From: Flavobacterium daejeonense DSM 17708
GTDB taxonomy: Bacteria; Bacteroidota; Bacteroidia; Flavobacteriales; Flavobacteriaceae
NCBI RefSeq assembly: GCF_000425425.1
Contig: NZ_KE384374.1
Span: forward strand, 22,930 to 86,929
Reading direction: 5' to 3'
Length of the DNA stretch: 64,000 nt
Under the pieces are notes generated by a model. It worked only from the letters and a program-made list of their open reading frames with translations, searched no databases and was not told the DNA's origin. This document shows, in pieces, positions 8,766 to 17,068 of this stretch (the stretch's first letter is position 1; each line of letters starts with the position of its first letter). Both the position numbers and the translations under genes were made by a program.

Positions 8766-9011
8766 ATGAAAATTTCCCATAAAATATTGTTTTTTTTAAT
8801 GACATTCGTGTTTGGGATTGTGAATGTCTTTGCTGATACTACAGAGCCTCCATCTCCAACACCCGGCTCTACAACTATGTCTTTAAGTGGTCCTGTAACT
8901 CCTCCGGGTTTGCCAATTGACACGGAGATTGTAGTGATGATGTTTATAGCTTTGTTGTTTGGTTTGTTTAAAATTTATATTTCTATGTCAAAAAAGAAAC
9001 GCCCGGTTTAA
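8766..9011 (+). CDS. Small secreted protein with PID-CTERM-like sorting tail
   Basis: An 81-residue protein with a signal peptide (about 1-23), a short Pro/Ser/Thr-rich central segment and a C-terminal tripartite tail: PPGLPID motif, a hydrophobic helix (about 55-70) and a basic end (KKKRPV). This matches the architecture of exosortase-type sorting signals, specifically the PID-CTERM class of flavobacteria. If so, the tail would be cut by an exosortase near the PID motif. No exosortase gene is visible in the window. The stop codon lies in the loop of the terminator. The mature product would be only about 30 residues. Confidence 0.65.
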   Translation: MKISHKILFFLMTFVFGIVNVFADTTEPPSPTPGSTTMSLSGPVTPPGLPIDTEIVVMMFIALLFGLFKIYISMSKKKRPV

Positions 9012-9026
9012 TCGGGTGTTTCTTTT
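8995..9026 (+). terminator. Terminator overlapping the stop codon of the small PID gene
   Basis: Stem GAAACGCCCG (8996-9005) pairs with CGGGTGTTTC (9013-9022) with one wobble, and a T-rich run follows. The TAA stop (9009-9011) is in the loop, so the last coding codons form the 5' arm. It also separates the gene from convergent ribE. Confidence 0.75.
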
Positions 9027-9030
9027 TGTT

Positions 9031-9621
9031 TTAAATTTTGTTTGTATATAATTTAGAAACATATTTCCCGATTACATCAAATTCCAGATTGATTTTAGAG
9101 CCTGCTACGAAATTTTTAAAATTAGTATGTTCGTGAGTGTAAGGGATGATGGCTACACTAAACTGGTTTTTTTGAGAGTTTACAACGGTTAAGCTAACGC
9201 CGTTTACAGTAATAGATCCTTTTTCGATGGTTAGGTTGTTTAATTTATCATCGTATTCAAAGGTGTAAAGCCAGCTTCCGTTGGTTTCTTCAATCGAAAT
9301 GCAAGTTCCTGTTTGATCTACGTGTCCCTGAACAATATGTCCGTCTAAGCGGTCGCCTAGTTTCATGGCTCTTTCCAGATTGACGAAGTCGCCTTTTTGC
9401 CATTCGCCTAAATTGGTTTTTTGAATGGTTTCGTCAATGGCAGTTACGGTGTAGGTGGAATCTTTTATAGCTACTACGGTTAAACAGATGCCATTGTGGG
9501 CTACACTTTGGTCAATTTTAAGTTCATTTGTAATGCTGGAGTCTATTGTAACGTGGATGTTGTCTTTTTCGTGTTTTATTTCCTGGATAGTTCCGAGGGT
9601 TTCTATGATTCCTGTAAACAT
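9031..9621 (-). CDS. ribE: Riboflavin synthase, alpha chain
   Basis: A 196-residue protein that dismutates two 6,7-dimethyl-8-ribityllumazine molecules to riboflavin in the cytosol. It begins with the family signature MFTGIIE and contains two homologous lumazine-binding barrels (about 1-97 and 98-190). Each holds the repeated pattern seen as VAHNGICLTV and later ITVNGVSLTV, and the second is preceded by DGHIVQGHVD. The length is typical for bacterial RibE. It is divergent from pdxA, with about 54 bases between the two starts, so the promoters must overlap. No FMN riboswitch is visible upstream. Confidence 0.96.
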   Translation of the reverse strand: MFTGIIETLGTIQEIKHEKDNIHVTIDSSITNELKIDQSVAHNGICLTVVAIKDSTYTVTAIDETIQKTNLGEWQKGDFVNLERAMKLGDRLDGHIVQGHVDQTGTCISIEETNGSWLYTFEYDDKLNNLTIEKGSITVNGVSLTVVNSQKNQFSVAIIPYTHEHTNFKNFVAGSKINLEFDVIGKYVSKLYTNKI

Positions 9622-9675
9622 TCTTGTTTTATTTTACTAAATTTGCTTTCAAAATTAGCAATAAAACGTGTGGAT

Positions 9676-10719
9676 ATGATTAAAAAAGCAGAAAATATTA
9701 TCGTAGGAATTTCGATAGGGGATTTAAATGGTATTGGGAGCGAGGTAGTTCTGAAAACATTTGAAGATACCCGAATGTTGGAGCTTTGTACGCCGGTTAT
9801 TTTTGCTAATGTGAAAATTTTGTCTTTTATAAAACGAAATTTAGAGTTGACTGTTGCGCTTCATGGTATTGATAAACTGGATCAGGTGGTACCAGGAAAG
9901 CTGAATGTTTTGAATGTTTGGAAAGAAGGAGTTGATTTGAATTTGGGTGTAAATGATGATAAGGTAGGTGAGTATGCTATAAAATCTTTTGTGGCAGCTA
10001 CCAAGGCTTTGAAGGAGGATTTGGTAGATGTTTTGGTTACGGCACCTATAAATAAATACAATATTCAATCGGAAGATTTTAAGTTTCCGGGGCATACCGA
10101 TTATTTAGATCAGGAGTTAAGAGGTGATGCGTTGATGTTTATGGTTCAGGACAATCTGAGGGTGGGTTTGTTGACCGATCATGTGCCAATTAACGAAGTG
10201 GCTTCCCGATTGACAGAAGATTTGATTGTAAAAAAAATAAATACGGTCAAGCAGTCTTTGATTAAGGATTTTAGTATCAATAATCCAAAAATTGCTGTTT
10301 TAGGTTTGAATCCGCATTGTGGGGATGGTGGGGTTATTGGAAAAGAAGAGGAAGAATTGATTCGTCCGGTGTTGAAAAAAATGTTTGATCAGGGGACGAT
10401 GGTTTTTGGTCCTTTTGCTGCAGATGGTTTTTTTGGTAGTAGTCATTATGAGAAATTCGATGCTGTAATTGCGACTTATCATGATCAGGGATTGGTGCCG
10501 TTTAAGACCTTGTCTTTTGGTAAAGGAGTTAATTTTACAGCGGGATTGAGTAAGGTAAGGACTTCGCCGGATCATGGAACGGCTTATGATATTGCCGGAA
10601 AAGGAATAGCAGATTTTAATTCTTTTAAAGAAGCGGTTTATTTGGCTGTAGATGTTTATCGCTCAAGGATTCAGCATGAGGAGATGGTTAAAAATCCGCT
10701 AAAAGTTAAGGAAAAATAA
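9676..10719 (+). CDS. pdxA: 4-hydroxythreonine-4-phosphate dehydrogenase
   Basis: A 347-residue NAD-dependent enzyme of the DXP-dependent pyridoxal phosphate pathway, oxidising 4-phosphohydroxy-L-threonine. Family motifs are GISIGDLNGIGSEV near the N-terminus, the metal-binding FPGHTDYL, LGLNPHCGDGGVIG, ADGFFGS, ATYHDQGLVPFK and the C-terminal RTSPDHGTAYDIAGKG. The frame is open to 9496, but the 9496-9675 part lies over ribE and is not PdxA-like; the ATG at 9676 matches the family start. Residues before GDLNG are normal, although Pro is usual where Leu is seen. Confidence 0.96.
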   Translation: MIKKAENIIVGISIGDLNGIGSEVVLKTFEDTRMLELCTPVIFANVKILSFIKRNLELTVALHGIDKLDQVVPGKLNVLNVWKEGVDLNLGVNDDKVGEYAIKSFVAATKALKEDLVDVLVTAPINKYNIQSEDFKFPGHTDYLDQELRGDALMFMVQDNLRVGLLTDHVPINEVASRLTEDLIVKKINTVKQSLIKDFSINNPKIAVLGLNPHCGDGGVIGKEEEELIRPVLKKMFDQGTMVFGPFAADGFFGSSHYEKFDAVIATYHDQGLVPFKTLSFGKGVNFTAGLSKVRTSPDHGTAYDIAGKGIADFNSFKEAVYLAVDVYRSRIQHEEMVKNPLKVKEK

Positions 10720-10747
10720 ATGTAAATAAAAAAAGATTAATAAGTTA

Positions 10748-10775
10748 TTGGATTTACAATAATTTTATATCTTTG
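10748..10775 (+). promoter_or_regulatory. Consensus Bacteroidota promoter of yceD-rpmF
   Basis: TTG at 10748-10750, a 17-base spacer, then TATCTTTG at 10768-10775, an exact match to the TTG-N17-19-TAnnTTTG consensus of primary-sigma promoters in Flavobacterium and Bacteroides. A 12-bp perfect palindrome, CCGAAGCTTCGG (10786-10797), follows in the expected 5' leader. Confidence 0.85.
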
Positions 10776-10819
10776 CACTCCCTTTCCGAAGCTTCGGATT
10801 TGGGCAAAATTTTGTTGAA

Positions 10820-11362
10820 ATGGACAAGACTAAAGAATTTTTAATTCCTTTTGTAGGGTTAAAGCTAGGAAAACATCATTTTGAGTATCAGGTAGATAAT
10901 GCGTTCTTTGGGATCTTTGAGTATGACGAATTTCAAAATTCGGATGTCAAAGTGTCGGTAGTTTTAGAGAAAAAAAGCAATATGCTTGAGTTGAGTTTTA
11001 AGCACAAAGGGACGGTTAATGTGCCTTGCGACTTAACGGGTGAAGATTTTGATTTGCCAATTAAAGGTAAAATGAAGTTGATTGTTCGTTTTGGAGAAGT
11101 GTTTAATGATGATAATGAAGAGTTGCTTATTTTGCCTTTTGGAGAATTTGAAATAAATATTGCACAGTATATTTATGAGATGATTGTTCTTTCGGTTCCT
11201 CAAAAACGAATTCATCCAGGAGTTAAAGACGGAAGTTTAAAAACGGATGCTTTGGATAAGCTGAATGAATTACAGGTCAAAGAAGTAGAGAAAAAAGAGA
11301 ATAAAGAAGAGAATATAGACCCGCGTTGGGACAAATTAAAGCAACTATTAACGGATAAATAA
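10820..11362 (+). CDS. yceD: DUF177/YceD family protein
   Basis: A 180-residue member of the DUF177 (YceD) family, which is linked to rRNA and ribosome maturation and is commonly encoded just before ribosomal protein L32. The central part has the family pattern around GTVNVPCDLTGEDFDLPI, followed by the acidic stretch FNDDNEELLILP and the region ending IYEMIVLSVPQKRIHPG. The last 45 residues are highly charged (KEVEKKENKEENIDPRWDKL). rpmF begins 9 bases after its stop, so the two form one transcription unit driven by the promoter at 10748-10775. Confidence 0.9.
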   Translation: MDKTKEFLIPFVGLKLGKHHFEYQVDNAFFGIFEYDEFQNSDVKVSVVLEKKSNMLELSFKHKGTVNVPCDLTGEDFDLPIKGKMKLIVRFGEVFNDDNEELLILPFGEFEINIAQYIYEMIVLSVPQKRIHPGVKDGSLKTDALDKLNELQVKEVEKKENKEENIDPRWDKLKQLLTDK

Positions 11363-11371
11363 TATAGTAAA

Positions 11372-11569
11372 ATGGCACATCCTAAGAGAAAAACTTCGAA
11401 AACAAGAAGAGATAAGAGAAGAACACATTACAAAGCTACTGTAGCTCAAATCGCTACTTGCCCTGTTACAGGTGAAGCTCACTTGTACCACAGAGCTTAC
11501 TGGCATGAAGGAAAAATGTATTACAGAGGACAAGTGGTTATTGACAAGTCAGAAGCTACTTTTGCTTAA
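11372..11569 (+). CDS. rpmF: 50S ribosomal protein L32
   Basis: A 65-residue L32 with the conserved start MAHPKRKTSKTRRDKRRTHYKA. It has only one cysteine in the region where zinc-type L32 proteins carry CxxC pairs (IATCPVTGEAHLYHRAYW), so it is the zinc-independent form. It is the second gene of the yceD-rpmF unit and is followed directly by a terminator. Confidence 0.97.
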   Translation: MAHPKRKTSKTRRDKRRTHYKATVAQIATCPVTGEAHLYHRAYWHEGKMYYRGQVVIDKSEATFA

Positions 11570-11592
11570 TATGTTTTTATAGATACTACGAG

Positions 11593-11620
11593 AACTCTCA
11601 CACTTTGTGAGAGTTTTTTG
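11593..11620 (+). terminator. Terminator of yceD-rpmF
   Basis: A perfect 10-bp stem, AACTCTCACA (11593-11602) with TGTGAGAGTT (11606-11615), a 3-base loop and a run of Ts. Confidence 0.9.
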
Positions 11621-11745
11621 TTGTTTGTTATTTTCGTTAAATAAGAAGTTTTAAGACAAAGGGTTTTAGATTTTTTTTGTATTTTTAACCCCTTTTTTAA
11701 ACGTTTTCTTTTGTGTAAAAACAGAAGAGGAAATATCCGAATAAA

Positions 11746-12744
11746 ATGAATAAAATTACAGCCGCAATTACTGCTGTTGGAGCTTATGTTCCAGATTTTG
11801 TGCTTACTAATCAGGTTCTTGAAACTATGGTTGACACAAACGATGAGTGGATTATATCACGAACAGGAATAAAAGAAAGAAGAATTTTAAAAGATGCTGA
11901 CAAAGGAACTTCTTTTTTAGCAATAAAAGCAGCTGAAGATTTAATTGCCAAAGCGAATCTTAATCCTTTGGAAATTGATTTGGTTTTAATGGCAACGGCA
12001 ACACCGGATATGCAGGTTTCTGCAACGGGAGCTTATGTTGCGACTCAAATAGGAGCCACTAATGCTTTTGCATACGATTTGCAAGCGGCATGTTCCAGCT
12101 TTTTATACGGAATGTCAACTGCAGCCGCCTATATTCAATCAGGAAGATATAAAAAAGTATTATTAATTGGTGCTGATAAAATGTCTTCAATCGTAGATTA
12201 TACTGACAGAACAACCTGTATTATTTTTGGTGATGGAGGCGGAGCAGTATTATTTGAACCTAATTATGAAGGTTTAGGTTTGCAGGATGAATATTTAAGA
12301 AGCGATGGTATTGGTCGTGATTTCTTAAAAATAGACGCCGGAGGTTCTCTTCACCCGCCAACAATTCAAACAGTTGAAGAAAAAAGACACAGTATCAGAC
12401 AGGATGGGAAAACGGTTTTTAAATATGCTGTAACCAATATGGCTGATGCCAGTGAACAAATTTTGAAAAGAAACAATCTTACTAACGAAGATGTTGCTTA
12501 TTTGGTTCCACATCAGGCTAATAAGCGTATTATTGATGCTACTGCAAGCCGAATGAACTTAGAGGAATCTAAAGTTTTGATGAATATCGAGCGATATGGA
12601 AATACGACATCGGCTACCCTTCCTCTGGTTTTAAATGATTTCGAACATTTGTTTAAAAAAGGAGATACTATTATTTTTGCCGCATTTGGAGGTGGATTCA
12701 CTTGGGGATCTATTTATCTGAAATGGGCGTATAACAAACAATAA
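11746..12744 (+). CDS. fabH: 3-oxoacyl-ACP synthase III
   Basis: A 332-residue KAS III that condenses acetyl-CoA or a short branched acyl-CoA with malonyl-ACP to start fatty acid synthesis. The catalytic triad is visible: Cys116 in QAACSSF, His256 in VPHQANKRI and Asn286 in ERYGNTTSA. The N-terminal NDEWIISRTGIKERR and the C-terminal GDTIIFAAFGGGFTWG are standard. It leads the fabH-accB-accC cluster, which together supplies malonyl-CoA and starts chain elongation. It follows the L32 terminator, so it probably has its own promoter, which I could not identify with confidence. Confidence 0.96.
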   Translation: MNKITAAITAVGAYVPDFVLTNQVLETMVDTNDEWIISRTGIKERRILKDADKGTSFLAIKAAEDLIAKANLNPLEIDLVLMATATPDMQVSATGAYVATQIGATNAFAYDLQAACSSFLYGMSTAAAYIQSGRYKKVLLIGADKMSSIVDYTDRTTCIIFGDGGGAVLFEPNYEGLGLQDEYLRSDGIGRDFLKIDAGGSLHPPTIQTVEEKRHSIRQDGKTVFKYAVTNMADASEQILKRNNLTNEDVAYLVPHQANKRIIDATASRMNLEESKVLMNIERYGNTTSATLPLVLNDFEHLFKKGDTIIFAAFGGGFTWGSIYLKWAYNKQ

Positions 12745-12768
12745 ATTAAAACTAAAATTACAAATATT

Positions 12769-13254
12769 ATGGATTTAAAAGAAATTCAGAACCTGATCAA
12801 ATTTGTATCTAATTCTGGTGTTGCTGAGGTAAAGCTGGAAATGGATGATGTGAAAATTACTATCAGAACGGTATTAGAAAGTAGTACTCCAGAACCAGCT
12901 TATGTACAACAATTACCAGCAGCTCCTGTTCAACAAATTGTAGCTACACCAGCAGCTCCTGCACCAGCAGCAGCAACTGCGGCTCCTGCAGCGGCAGTTG
13001 ATGATACATCAAAATATATCACTATTAAGTCTCCAATGATTGGTACTTTCTATAGAAAACCATCTCCGGATAAACCAATGTTTGTTGAAGTAGGAAGTTC
13101 TATTGCTAAAGGTGATGTACTTTGTGTTGTTGAGGCAATGAAATTATTTAACGAAATCGAATCTGAAGTTTCAGGAAAAATCGTTAAAATTTTAGTTGAT
13201 GATATGTCTCCGGTAGAATTTGATCAACCATTATTCTTAGTAGATCCATCATAG
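12769..13254 (+). CDS. accB: Acetyl-CoA carboxylase biotin carboxyl carrier protein
   Basis: A 161-residue BCCP. The N-terminal helix region (MDLKEIQNLIKFVSNSGVAEVKLE) is followed by an Ala/Pro-rich flexible linker (about 44-82) and a biotinyl domain with the EAMKLFNEI motif, in which Lys125 carries biotin. It carries CO2 from AccC to the carboxyltransferase. It starts 24 bases after fabH and lies 85 bases before accC, separated from it by a palindromic intergenic repeat. Confidence 0.96.
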   Translation: MDLKEIQNLIKFVSNSGVAEVKLEMDDVKITIRTVLESSTPEPAYVQQLPAAPVQQIVATPAAPAPAAATAAPAAAVDDTSKYITIKSPMIGTFYRKPSPDKPMFVEVGSSIAKGDVLCVVEAMKLFNEIESEVSGKIVKILVDDMSPVEFDQPLFLVDPS

Positions 13255-13261
13255 TTTTTAA

Positions 13262-13318
13262 AAATTCCAATAGACAAATCACAAAATCCAATTATTTGGA
13301 ATTTGGAGATTGGAATTT
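13262..13318. repeat. Intergenic palindromic repeat (AAATTCCAAT type)
   Basis: AAATTCCAAT at 13262-13271 and ATTGGAATTT at 13309-13318 form perfect 10-bp inverted arms, with further AATCCAAT and GGAATTTGG pieces between them. It shares sequence with the inverted repeat at 41920-41964, so it is probably a dispersed family. It sits between accB and accC and would form a hairpin in their mRNA. Confidence 0.6.
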
Positions 13319-13339
13319 GTAATTTTTAATATAAATAAG

Positions 13340-14686
13340 ATGTTTAAAAAAATATTAGTTGCAAATAGAGGAGAGATTGCACTACGTGTAATCAGGACAT
13401 GCAAAGAAATGGGAATTAAAACAGTTGCCGTTTATTCTACTGCCGATGCAGAAAGTTTGCATGTGAAGTTTGCTGACGAAGCGGTTTGTATCGGACCTGC
13501 GCCAAGCAACCTGTCCTATTTGAAAATGTCAAATATTATTGCTGCGGCCGAAATTACAAATGCCGATGCAATACATCCCGGATATGGTTTCCTTTCTGAA
13601 AATTCTAAGTTTTCTAAAATCTGTCAGGAACACGGAATTAAATTCATTGGAGCTGCTCCTGAAATGATTGACAGAATGGGAGATAAAGCTTCTGCAAAAT
13701 CTACAATGATTGAAGCCGGAGTTCCTTGTGTTCCAGGTTCTGAAGGAATTTTAGAATCTTATGAACAAGCACAAAAAGTGGCTAAAGAAATAGGGTATCC
13801 TGTTATGATGAAAGCTACTGCCGGTGGTGGTGGAAAAGGAATGCGTGCCATCTGGAAAGAAGAAGATCTTCATAAAGCATGGGAAAGCGCCCGTCAGGAA
13901 GCTGCTGCTGCATTTGGAAATGACGGAATGTACATGGAAAAATTGATCGAAGAGCCACGTCATATCGAAATTCAGGTAGTAGGAGATGCTTACGGAAAAG
14001 CCTGTCACCTTTCTGAAAGAGATTGTTCTGTACAAAGACGTCACCAAAAATTAACGGAAGAAACTCCTTCTCCATTTATGACTGACGATTTACGTCAAAG
14101 AATGGGAGAGGCAGCCGTAAAAGCAGCCGAATATATTAAATATGAAGGTGCCGGAACAGTTGAGTTCTTAGTTGATAAACACCGTAATTTCTACTTCATG
14201 GAGATGAATACCCGTATCCAGGTAGAACATCCAATTACGGAACAGGTTATTGATTACGATTTGATTCGTGAGCAAATTATGGTAGCTGCCGGAATTCCAA
14301 TTTCTGGTAAAAATTATTTACCGCAATTACACGCTATCGAATGTCGTATCAATGCTGAAGATCCATATAATGATTTTAGACCTTCACCAGGAAAAATTAC
14401 TACCTTACACATGCCGGGTGGACACGGAGTGCGTTTAGATACTCACGTATATTCAGGTTATACGATTCCGCCAAATTACGATTCGATGATTGCAAAGTTA
14501 ATTACTACCGCGCAATCCCGTGAAGAAGCTATTTCTAAAATGAGAAGAGCTTTAGATGAATTTGTAATCGAAGGTATCAAAACTACTATTCCTTTCCATA
14601 GACAATTAATGGATGATCCTCGTTATATCGCGGGAGATTATACTACTGCCTTCATGGAAACTTTCAAAATGAATGAACCGGAATAA
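13340..14686 (+). CDS. accC: Acetyl-CoA carboxylase, biotin carboxylase subunit
   Basis: A 448-residue ATP-grasp enzyme that carboxylates biotin on AccB. It starts MFKKILVANRGEIALRVIR and contains the glycine-rich ATP loop (KATAGGGGKGMR), RDCSVQRRHQK, EFLVDKHRNFYFMEMNTRIQVEH and the C-terminal RINAEDPYNDFRPSPG. The frame extends to 13310, but MFKKILVANRG at 13340 is the invariant family start; the ten upstream codons come from the palindromic repeat. It is the third gene of fabH-accB-accC. Confidence 0.97.
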   Translation: MFKKILVANRGEIALRVIRTCKEMGIKTVAVYSTADAESLHVKFADEAVCIGPAPSNLSYLKMSNIIAAAEITNADAIHPGYGFLSENSKFSKICQEHGIKFIGAAPEMIDRMGDKASAKSTMIEAGVPCVPGSEGILESYEQAQKVAKEIGYPVMMKATAGGGGKGMRAIWKEEDLHKAWESARQEAAAAFGNDGMYMEKLIEEPRHIEIQVVGDAYGKACHLSERDCSVQRRHQKLTEETPSPFMTDDLRQRMGEAAVKAAEYIKYEGAGTVEFLVDKHRNFYFMEMNTRIQVEHPITEQVIDYDLIREQIMVAAGIPISGKNYLPQLHAIECRINAEDPYNDFRPSPGKITTLHMPGGHGVRLDTHVYSGYTIPPNYDSMIAKLITTAQSREEAISKMRRALDEFVIEGIKTTIPFHRQLMDDPRYIAGDYTTAFMETFKMNEPE

Positions 14687-14706
14687 GTTTAATTTGTTGA
14701 AAAATC

Positions 14707-14738
14707 CAAAGCCGTACAGTTGATGTGCGGCTTTTTTT
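14707..14738 (+). terminator. Terminator of the fabH-accBC cluster
   Basis: AAAGCCGTACA pairs with TGTGCGGCTTT (one mismatch) around a short loop and is followed by a T-run, 20 bases after the accC stop. Confidence 0.85.
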
Positions 14739-14934
14739 ATGTGCAAAAGTGTGTAAAAAAGAAACAGTTTTTTTCTGTTTTACACAGTGGTACACAAAGT
14801 GTGAAATTATGATTTGTTCTTAATATACTGAAAATCAATAGTTTTTAATTTTGTTCCTTCCTCAAAAAATGCTGGTATAATAATTTCATTGTCCAAAGTG
14901 TAAAACATTAATAACACTTTAAATTATACACATT

Positions 14935-15255
14935 ATGAAAAAATTATTTTTATCAGCCGCTATCGTATTAGGTTCTTTAACAACAATGAATGCTCAGGAA
15001 CAAAAAGAAAATGCAACTCCTGCAGCGGAAACTAAAGTAACAGAACAAGTAACAGAAGCAACGTCAGCTTATACCGAAATTAAGGCAGAAGAACTTCCGG
15101 CAGCTGTTACTGAGGCCTTAAAAAAAGCTTTTCCAACTGCAATTTTAAATAAAGCTTCGGTTAATGATAAAAAAGAATATCAACTGGAGGTAAAAGTTGG
15201 TGATAAAGAAGGTGCTTTATATGCAGATGAAACAGGAAAATGGATCCAAAAATAA
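14935..15255 (+). CDS. Secreted PepSY-like protein, copy 1
   Basis: A 106-residue protein with a signal peptide (MKKLFLSAAIVLGSLTTMNAQ), a low-complexity Ala/Thr/Glu segment, then a small domain (about 48-106: EIKAEELPAAVTEALKKAFP, then KKEYQLEVKVGDKEGALYADETGKWIQK). This resembles the PepSY-like/DUF2874 fold of small periplasmic proteins in Bacteroidota. The function is unknown. It is followed 53 bases later by a paralogue with the same layout, so the pair is a tandem duplication. Confidence 0.75.
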   Translation: MKKLFLSAAIVLGSLTTMNAQEQKENATPAAETKVTEQVTEATSAYTEIKAEELPAAVTEALKKAFPTAILNKASVNDKKEYQLEVKVGDKEGALYADETGKWIQK

Positions 15256-15308
15256 TTAAAAACGAATAGAACAGATTTTAAAAATAATATATTAAAACAA
15301 TACACATC

Positions 15309-15611
15309 ATGAAAAAATTAATTTTAACAGCAGCAATCGTATTAGGAGGTTTATCAACAATAAATGCTCAAATGCAAGATCAAAATACAGCTCCAACAGA
15401 ACAAAAAGCTCCGGCAACAGAAGAATTTACAGAAATTAAAGCAGAGGATTTGCCGTCAAAAGTAACCGAAGCATTAAAGAAATCTTATCCGGATGCCGTA
15501 TTGTCTAAGGCTTATATCAACGAAAAAAAGGAATACAAACTAGAAATTACAGTTAAAGACCAATTGGCTACTGTTTATACAGATGTTGATGGGAACTGGA
15601 TACAAAAATAA
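15309..15611 (+). CDS. Secreted PepSY-like protein, copy 2
   Basis: A 100-residue paralogue of the gene just upstream. It has the same signal peptide pattern (MKKLILTAAIVLGGLSTINAQ) and the same C-terminal domain (EIKAEDLPSKVTEALKKSYP, KKEYKLEITVKDQ, DVDGNWIQK), with a shorter central linker. The two leaders and domains are clearly homologous while the linkers differ, so the duplication is old enough for drift. A terminator follows. The function is not known. Confidence 0.75.
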   Translation: MKKLILTAAIVLGGLSTINAQMQDQNTAPTEQKAPATEEFTEIKAEDLPSKVTEALKKSYPDAVLSKAYINEKKEYKLEITVKDQLATVYTDVDGNWIQK

Positions 15612-15637
15612 GCATCGCGAATTAGCTTATTGTTTTT

Positions 15638-15672
15638 GAAGGAGGTTGTTCGAAAGAGCAGCCTTCTTTTTT
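15638..15672 (+). terminator. Terminator after PepSY-like pair
   Basis: GAAGG at the 5' end and CCTTC at the 3' end, with an inner GTTGTTC/GAGCA-type pairing, form a hairpin ending in a T-run about 30 bases after the second stop. Confidence 0.75.
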
Positions 15673-15733
15673 GCATAATTTTATGAAAATACAATAATAT
15701 TAGCCTTAATTTAGCACAAAAAGTGTCTGTCTA

Positions 15734-17068
15734 ATGTTGAAGATTTTAATTATTGAAGATGATGTTTCGTTTGGTAAACTGTTAGAAAAATTTCTAATCA
15801 AAAATAATTTTGAGGTTAGAACTACTTTTTCAGCAAGCGAAGCCCGATTAGCAATTCAAAATGAAGCATTCAATTTAGTTTTAACAGATTTGCGACTGCC
15901 AGATGCTGATGGAATTGATTTATTAGCTGAGTTTAAAGCAATTTTTCCGCAACTTCCCGTGATTTTGATGACCGGTTATTCGGAGGTAAGTACGGCTGTG
16001 AAAGCTATTAAAAACGGCGCTTCCGATTATATTTCGAAACCTTTTAACCCCGACGAAGTTTTAGCAGTTATTACCAATGCTCTTGCAAGTGAAACTTCGG
16101 TCAAAGAGACGCCAAAAACAGCTCCTAAAAACACAAAAAAAGTTATTACTACCGAATATGTTCAGGGAATTTCGGCTGCTTCTAAAAAATTATCGGAACA
16201 TATCAAACTGGTGAGTCCAACGGATATGTCAGTTTTAATAATTGGCGAAAGCGGAACCGGAAAAGAGATAATCGCTCAAAGTATTCACCGTCAAAGTCTT
16301 CGAAAAGAACATAATTTCATCGCTGTAGATTGTGGTGCTATTCCAAAAGAATTGGCCGCCAGCGAGTTTTTCGGGCATTTAAAAGGTTCCTTTACAGGCG
16401 CTATTTCCGATAAGATTGGTTATTTTGAAGCGGCTAACGGAGGTACACTTTTTCTGGATGAAATTGGAAATTTGTCTTATGAAAATCAAATTCAATTGTT
16501 GCGCGCCTTGCAGGAGCGAAAAATAAAAGCGGTGGGTAGCAATAAAGAAATTGAGGTTGATATTCGAATTATTGCAGCTACCAATGAGGATTTGCGCGAA
16601 GCGGTTAAAAACGGCGATTTCAGGGAAGATTTGTATCACCGGATTAATGAATTTTCCATTCATTCGCCTTCGCTGGTTGAACGGGAAGAAGATTTAATTC
16701 TCTTTGCCGATTTTTTTCTGGAAAAAGCCAATCAGCAGTTGAATAAAGAGGTAATAGGTTTTTCAAAAGAAGTCGTCAATATTTTTCAAAACTATCCCTG
16801 GCCCGGAAATTTAAGGGAATTGCAAAACTGTGTTAAGCGGGCAACACTGCTCACTCCGGGTGATTTTATAGAAAGCACGGTTTTACCTGTGGAATTTTTT
16901 CAGCAAAATGAAACCAAAAACACTTCTTTTTCTTTATCGGAAAACGAGAAAGAAGCAATTGAAAATGCTTTGGTAAAAACCAAAAATAATAAATCTGAAG
17001 CCGCAAAATTGCTTAAAATTACCCGAAAAACATTGTACAATAAACTCAAACTGTACAATATTCACTAA
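15734..17068 (+). CDS. Sigma-54-dependent response regulator (NtrC family)
   Basis: A 444-residue activator with a receiver domain (1-120; phosphoacceptor Asp52 in LTDLRLPDADG, switch TGYS, Lys in SKPFNPDE), a sigma-54 interaction AAA+ domain (about 145-370; Walker A GESGTGKE, the sigma-54 contact loop present as GSFTGA, Walker B GGTLFLDEIG) and a Fis-type helix-turn-helix (about 400-444, SEAAKLLKITRKTLYNKL). It would activate RNA polymerase carrying RpoN, which is encoded at 51720-53183. The downstream hybrid kinase is convergent and overlaps its stop by 4 bases, making it the likely partner. Confidence 0.95.
   Translation: MLKILIIEDDVSFGKLLEKFLIKNNFEVRTTFSASEARLAIQNEAFNLVLTDLRLPDADGIDLLAEFKAIFPQLPVILMTGYSEVSTAVKAIKNGASDYISKPFNPDEVLAVITNALASETSVKETPKTAPKNTKKVITTEYVQGISAASKKLSEHIKLVSPTDMSVLIIGESGTGKEIIAQSIHRQSLRKEHNFIAVDCGAIPKELAASEFFGHLKGSFTGAISDKIGYFEAANGGTLFLDEIGNLSYENQIQLLRALQERKIKAVGSNKEIEVDIRIIAATNEDLREAVKNGDFREDLYHRINEFSIHSPSLVEREEDLILFADFFLEKANQQLNKEVIGFSKEVVNIFQNYPWPGNLRELQNCVKRATLLTPGDFIESTVLPVEFFQQNETKNTSFSLSENEKEAIENALVKTKNNKSEAAKLLKITRKTLYNKLKLYNIH

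Noticed and set aside
9496..9675. N-terminal extension of pdxA by 60 codons
   Set aside because: The extension lies over the 5' end of ribE on the other strand and does not resemble PdxA; the family start is at 9676.
13751..14075. Two open frames antisense to accC
   Set aside because: They lie wholly within a strongly conserved gene and encode nothing recognisable.
15670..15733. A sigma-54 promoter upstream of the NtrC-type regulator
   Set aside because: The nearest text (TTTAGCACAAAAAGTG) lacks the TGGCAC-N5-TTGC pattern and spacing.
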